The position numbers and the translations under genes were made by a program. Positions 61,065 to 64,000 of a stretch of DNA of 64,000 nucleotides are shown here, piece by piece. Origin of the DNA: Pseudomonas sp. 5P_3.1_Bac2 (GTDB lineage: Bacteria; Pseudomonadota; Gammaproteobacteria; Pseudomonadales; Pseudomonadaceae). The stretch lies in contig NZ_JANLNY010000006.1 of NCBI RefSeq assembly GCF_025465995.1, positions 310,001 to 374,000 on the forward strand, written 5' to 3'. How positions within the stretch are numbered: the stretch's first letter is position 1; each line of letters starts with the position of its first letter. The notes below the pieces were generated by a model that worked only from the letters and a program-made list of their open reading frames with translations, made no database searches and had not been told where the DNA came from.

Positions 61065-61520
61065 ATGGCCAAACAGACCCAACTGGCCCACTGCGAATGC
61101 CCGGTGGCGCGAGCCTTAGAAGCCATTGGTGATCGCTGGGTGTTGCTGATTATTCGCGACGCCTTTGACGACGTGCGGCGTTTTGGCGAGTTTCATAAGC
61201 GCCTTGGCTTGGCCAGAAATGTGCTGACCATCAAGCTCAAACAACTGGTGGAGTTAGGTATCTTGGCTGTGCAGCCAGCCTCCGACGGCAGTGCTTACAA
61301 GGAGTACGTGCTCACCGACATGGGCCGCGCGGTGTTCCCCATCGTGGTCAGCCTGCGCCAGTGGGGAGAGCGTTATTTGTTTGAACAGGGCGAAAGCTAT
61401 TCGCAGTTGCTCGATAACGATCAAGCCGAACAAGTGCAAACCATCAGCGTGCGCTCGCGCTCGGGCAAAGCCCTAAACCCAGAGGATTGCCACCGGCGGG
61501 TGGTAAGGCATGAGGGGTGA
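61065..61520 (+). CDS. HxlR-family transcriptional regulator
   Basis: A 151-residue winged-helix regulator: N-terminal CECPVARALEAIGDRWVLLIIRD, helix-turn-helix at about 30-65, and a family-typical beta wing near VQPASDGSAYKEYVLTDMG. The paired cysteines (C11 and C13) near the N terminus are the usual redox- or electrophile-sensing position. ATG at 61065 has GAGGAGGGAG upstream. Divergent from and probably repressor of the MFS/EamA pair. Confidence 0.92.
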   Translation: MAKQTQLAHCECPVARALEAIGDRWVLLIIRDAFDDVRRFGEFHKRLGLARNVLTIKLKQLVELGILAVQPASDGSAYKEYVLTDMGRAVFPIVVSLRQWGERYLFEQGESYSQLLDNDQAEQVQTISVRSRSGKALNPEDCHRRVVRHEG

Positions 61521-61534
61521 TGACATCAATCTAG

Positions 61535-61815
61535 ATGGATTAACTCGTAGCCTGGATTAGGCGCGTAGCGACGTAATCCGGGAGGGCTTGCGGTGTGCCG
61601 GACTGTCCCTTGAAACTAACGTTCGCCTCACCCAGCGGTGCAAGCGCCTGTGCGGCGATTGCACCTTACTGAGCTATGGATTAACTCGTAGCCTGGATTA
61701 GGCGCGTAGCGACGTAATCCGGGAGGGCTTGCGGTGCGCCTGGCTGTCCCTTGAGATTCACGTTCGCCTCAACCAGCGGTGCAAGCGCCTGTGCGGCGAT
61801 TGCACCTACTTAGCT
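61535..61815. repeat. Two tandem 141-bp intergenic repeats
   Basis: Unit 1 at 61535-61675 and unit 2 at 61676-61815, spacing 141. Each starts ATGGATTAACTCGTAGCCTG, includes GGCGCGTAGCGACGTAATCC and ends in a GGTGCAA...TTGCACC hairpin. The units differ mainly in the middle (about 61598-61625 versus 61738-61765). It fills the gap between the HxlR gene and the metI end, which holds no other gene. Confidence 0.9.
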
Positions 61816-61826
61816 GGGTGTCCCAC

Positions 61827-62480
61827 TTACGCGCGTTTATTCAGGCCCTTGGCCAGGCGGTCGCCGCCGTATTGGATCAGGCACACCAATGCCACCAGGG
61901 CGACGATCACGGTGAGCATCACTTGGCTGTCAAACCGCTGGTAGCCATAGCGGTAGGCCAAGTCCCCGAGGCCGCCTGCGCCGATGGCGCCGGCCATGGC
62001 CGAGGAGTTGATCATGGTCACCAGGGTGATGGTAAAGCCACCAACGATACCGGGCAGCGCCTCGGGCAACAGCACATGCCAAACGATATGCCAGCGCCGG
62101 CAGCCCATGGCTTGCGCGGCCTCGATCAAGCCGTGGTCGACCTCACGCAAACTCACCTCGGCAATCCGCGCAAAGAATGGCGTGGCGGCGATGGTCAGGG
62201 GGACCACAGCGGCCCACACGCCATAGGTGGTGCCGACGATCAGGCGGGTGAAGGGAATCAGCGCCACCATCAAGATCAGAAACGGAATCGAGCGGAACAG
62301 GTTAACGATGCTGCCCAGCAGTTGATTCCACTTAGGCGCAGCGAAGATGCCGCCGCGTTCACTGGTGACCAAAAATACCGCGAGCGGTATGCCCAGCAGC
62401 AGGGCGATCAGCGACGACACGCCGACCATCAGCAGGGTGTCGATAAAACCTTGCCAGAGGCGTTCAAGCAGCAGCGACAT
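61827..62480 (-). CDS. metI: Methionine ABC transporter permease MetI
   Basis: A 217-residue permease with five hydrophobic segments. The MetI-type coupling loop is [25 protein letters not shown] and the region [27 protein letters not shown] is diagnostic. Its ATG lies 17 bp inside the metN 3' end. Imports methionine or derivatives with MetN and the partial MetQ at the edge. Confidence 0.93.
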   Translation of the reverse strand: MSLLLERLWQGFIDTLLMVGVSSLIALLLGIPLAVFLVTSERGGIFAAPKWNQLLGSIVNLFRSIPFLILMVALIPFTRLIVGTTYGVWAAVVPLTIAATPFFARIAEVSLREVDHGLIEAAQAMGCRRWHIVWHVLLPEALPGIVGGFTITLVTMINSSAMAGAIGAGGLGDLAYRYGYQRFDSQVMLTVIVALVALVCLIQYGGDRLAKGLNKRA

Positions 62481-63540
62481 AACCCAGTACCTCCACTTGA
62501 TCGGCCAGTTGACGGGCTTTGCTTAGCAGTTGTTCGTGGCTGTGCGGCGAGTCTTTGATCGCCAGCAGCAGATAACCCAAGGGGTGGCCCTGGATGCGCT
62601 CGATGCCGGCATCCAGCAAGGCCAGCTTGCCGCCCAAGGCTTGGCTGAGCTCGGTTAGATCCGGCTCGGCGCGCTGCCCGGCAAATTGCAGGCGCAGGGT
62701 CAGGCTGTCACTGCTGCTTTGTGCATGCGCGTGCAGACGCGCTTGCAAATCCGCCGGCAGGCTTTGCCGCAGCGGCGCGAGCAGGGTGCGGGTGACTTCA
62801 TGCAGGGGGTTGCCGAACACCTCCCAGACCTGACCTTGCTCGACCACGTTGCCGCGCTCCAGCACCACCACGCGGTCACAGATGGCGCGGATCACCGCCA
62901 TCTCATGGGTGATGAGGACGATGGTCAGGCCCAGCTGTTGGTTGATCTTGCTCAGCAGGGCGAGAATCGCTTGGGTGGTTTCCGGGTCGAGGGCGCTGGT
63001 GGCTTCGTCGCAGAGCAAAATATCCGGGTCGTGCACCAGTGCGCGGGCAATACCGACCCGCTGTTTTTGCCCGCCGGAGAGTTGCGCCGGGTAGACCTTG
63101 TGCTTGTCTTGCAGGCCCACCAGTTCGAGCAACTCACGCACTTTTTGCTGGCGCTGAGCTTTCGCCACGCCGGCGACGCGCAGCGGTAACTCGACGTTTT
63201 GCCACACGGTTTTCGCCGACATCAGGTTGAAGTGTTGGAAGATCATGCCGATGCGCCGGCGCTGTGCAACCAAGGCGTCTTCATCGAGCAGGCCGATGTC
63301 CTGACCTGCGATCAGTACCTGGCCGCTGGTGGGTTGTTCCAAGCGGTTGATGCTGCGAAGCAGCGACGATTTACCGGCACCACTGCGGCCGATAATGCCG
63401 AAGACTTCGCCTTTAGGGATGCTTAGGTTGATCTCGCGCAGGGCTTCCACGCCGCTGTCGTAGCGCTTGCCCAACCCCACCAGTTGCACATGGGCTTGGG
63501 CTTGTACGGCGTGGGGCAAGTGGGCCTCGAAGCCAGTCAT
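62464..63540 (-). CDS. metN: Methionine ABC transporter ATP-binding protein MetN
   Basis: A 358-residue ATPase: Walker [10 protein letters not shown] at 51-59, signature LSGGQKQR, Walker [20 protein letters not shown], and a C-terminal NIL domain (about 265-358) that binds methionine and inhibits the transporter when the cell is replete. The insertion [26 protein letters not shown] is typical of MetN. Between partial metQ (1 bp before the start) and metI. Confidence 0.95.
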   Translation of the reverse strand: MTGFEAHLPHAVQAQAHVQLVGLGKRYDSGVEALREINLSIPKGEVFGIIGRSGAGKSSLLRSINRLEQPTSGQVLIAGQDIGLLDEDALVAQRRRIGMIFQHFNLMSAKTVWQNVELPLRVAGVAKAQRQQKVRELLELVGLQDKHKVYPAQLSGGQKQRVGIARALVHDPDILLCDEATSALDPETTQAILALLSKINQQLGLTIVLITHEMAVIRAICDRVVVLERGNVVEQGQVWEVFGNPLHEVTRTLLAPLRQSLPADLQARLHAHAQSSSDSLTLRLQFAGQRAEPDLTELSQALGGKLALLDAGIERIQGHPLGYLLLAIKDSPHSHEQLLSKARQLADQVEVLGYVAAA

Positions 63541-63541
63541 G

Positions 63542-64000
63542 TTATTGCTCCCAGCCGGCTTGGTAGAGCGTGCCGAGGTATTGATCCAACGCGGCGCGCA
63601 CCACCGGAGAGTGCTGGTAGATATCGACGAATTGCTTGATCCGTGGGTCGTCTTTTTTCTGTGGCTGAATCACAAACTGGATGATGTATTCGGGGTGATC
63701 GAGGCCGTCAAATAGCAGCGCCGAGGTGGGGTCGAACAGTTTGGATTGGCGGATATAGGCCGGATAGCCCTGCACCAGATCCACATCATCGTAGGCCGGC
63801 ACCAGTTGCACGGCTTCGAGCTGAATGATGTTGATGTGCTTAGGATTAGTGAGGATGTCTTCTTCAGTGGCTTTGTAACCCACTCCCGGCTTGAGGGTGA
63901 TCAGCCCGGCCTTGGCCAGCAATTGCAGGCCACGGCCGCTGTTGATCGGGTCGTTGGCGATGGCCACGCGGGCACCTTCGGGCAGCTCAGCGAAGCTTTT
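63542..64000 (-). CDS. metQ: MetQ-type substrate-binding lipoprotein, 5' end outside window
   Basis: C-terminal 152 residues of an NlpA/MetQ-family binding protein. Visible are [38 protein letters not shown] and the tail [25 protein letters not shown]. Ligand is D/L-methionine or a relative (NlpA members may also bind other sulfur compounds). The gene continues past the right edge of the window. Confidence 0.92.
   Translation of the reverse strand, partial: KSFAELPEGARVAIANDPINSGRGLQLLAKAGLITLKPGVGYKATEEDILTNPKHINIIQLEAVQLVPAYDDVDLVQGYPAYIRQSKLFDPTSALLFDGLDHPEYIIQFVIQPQKKDDPRIKQFVDIYQHSPVVRAALDQYLGTLYQAGWEQ

Noticed and set aside
61779..62558. 259-codon plus-strand frame opposite metI
   Set aside because: Antisense to MetI, composition rich in Gln/His typical of a shadow frame, no recognisable fold.

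Overview
The window is high-GC DNA with a gene content, operon style and REP-like intergenic repeats typical of Pseudomonas in the broad sense. The genus is inferred from near-exact residue matches to characterised Pseudomonas/Azotobacter proteins (arylsulfatase AtsA, alkylsulfatase AtsK, 3-mercaptopropionate dioxygenase) and from gene order; species is not assigned. No rRNA, tRNA, prophage, IS element or CRISPR array was seen.

About 50 kb of it is a sulfur-scavenging and sulfur-handling island. From the left: (i) 2-6237, an AprA-like flavoprotein (cut by the window edge), an AprB-like double [4Fe-4S] ferredoxin, an ABC importer of the sulfonate/nitrate type, a HEAT-repeat protein and a DUF971 protein; (ii) 6412-11903, a sulfate-ester system: arylsulfatase AtsA, ATPase AtsC, double-length permease AtsB, and divergent binding protein AtsR; (iii) a chemoreceptor and a LysR regulator; (iv) 15945-22573, a TonB-dependent receptor, two alpha-ketoglutarate dioxygenases (one AtsK) and a private TonB-ExbB-ExbD motor; (v) an MFS exporter; (vi) 24260-28807, rhodanese, serine acetyltransferase, a family 2A encapsulin shell and a cysteine desulfurase with a 240-residue disordered cargo domain; (vii) 29059-31244, 3-mercaptopropionate dioxygenase and a four-domain rhodanese; (viii) 31723-41000, two SsuD-like monooxygenases, binding proteins, an acyl-CoA-dehydrogenase-like monooxygenase, AhpD-like protein, AraC regulator and ABC importer; (ix) 41823-49750, a TauD-like dioxygenase with its own ABC importer, then a threonine-synthase-like PLP enzyme fused by overlaps to a polar amino-acid ABC importer.

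The right end is more mixed: a diguanylate cyclase, a lower-GC anticodon-nuclease-like ABC ATPase (probable defence gene), a gluconate-type MFS/dehydrogenase/LysR module, a lipoprotein with an SLT-like fold, EamA and MFS transporters with an HxlR regulator, and a MetNIQ methionine importer cut by the right edge.

The logic is that sulfate esters, sulfonates and thiols are taken up through the TonB receptor and several ABC importers, cleaved by the sulfatase, dioxygenases and flavin monooxygenases to sulfite or sulfate, and the resulting reduced sulfur is routed through serine acetyltransferase, rhodaneses and an encapsulated cysteine desulfurase. Several of the uptake proteins contain almost no Met or Cys, as expected of proteins made during sulfur starvation. 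The most unusual parts are the encapsulin operon, the AprBA-like/HEAT/DUF971 cluster, and the candidate tRNA nuclease.
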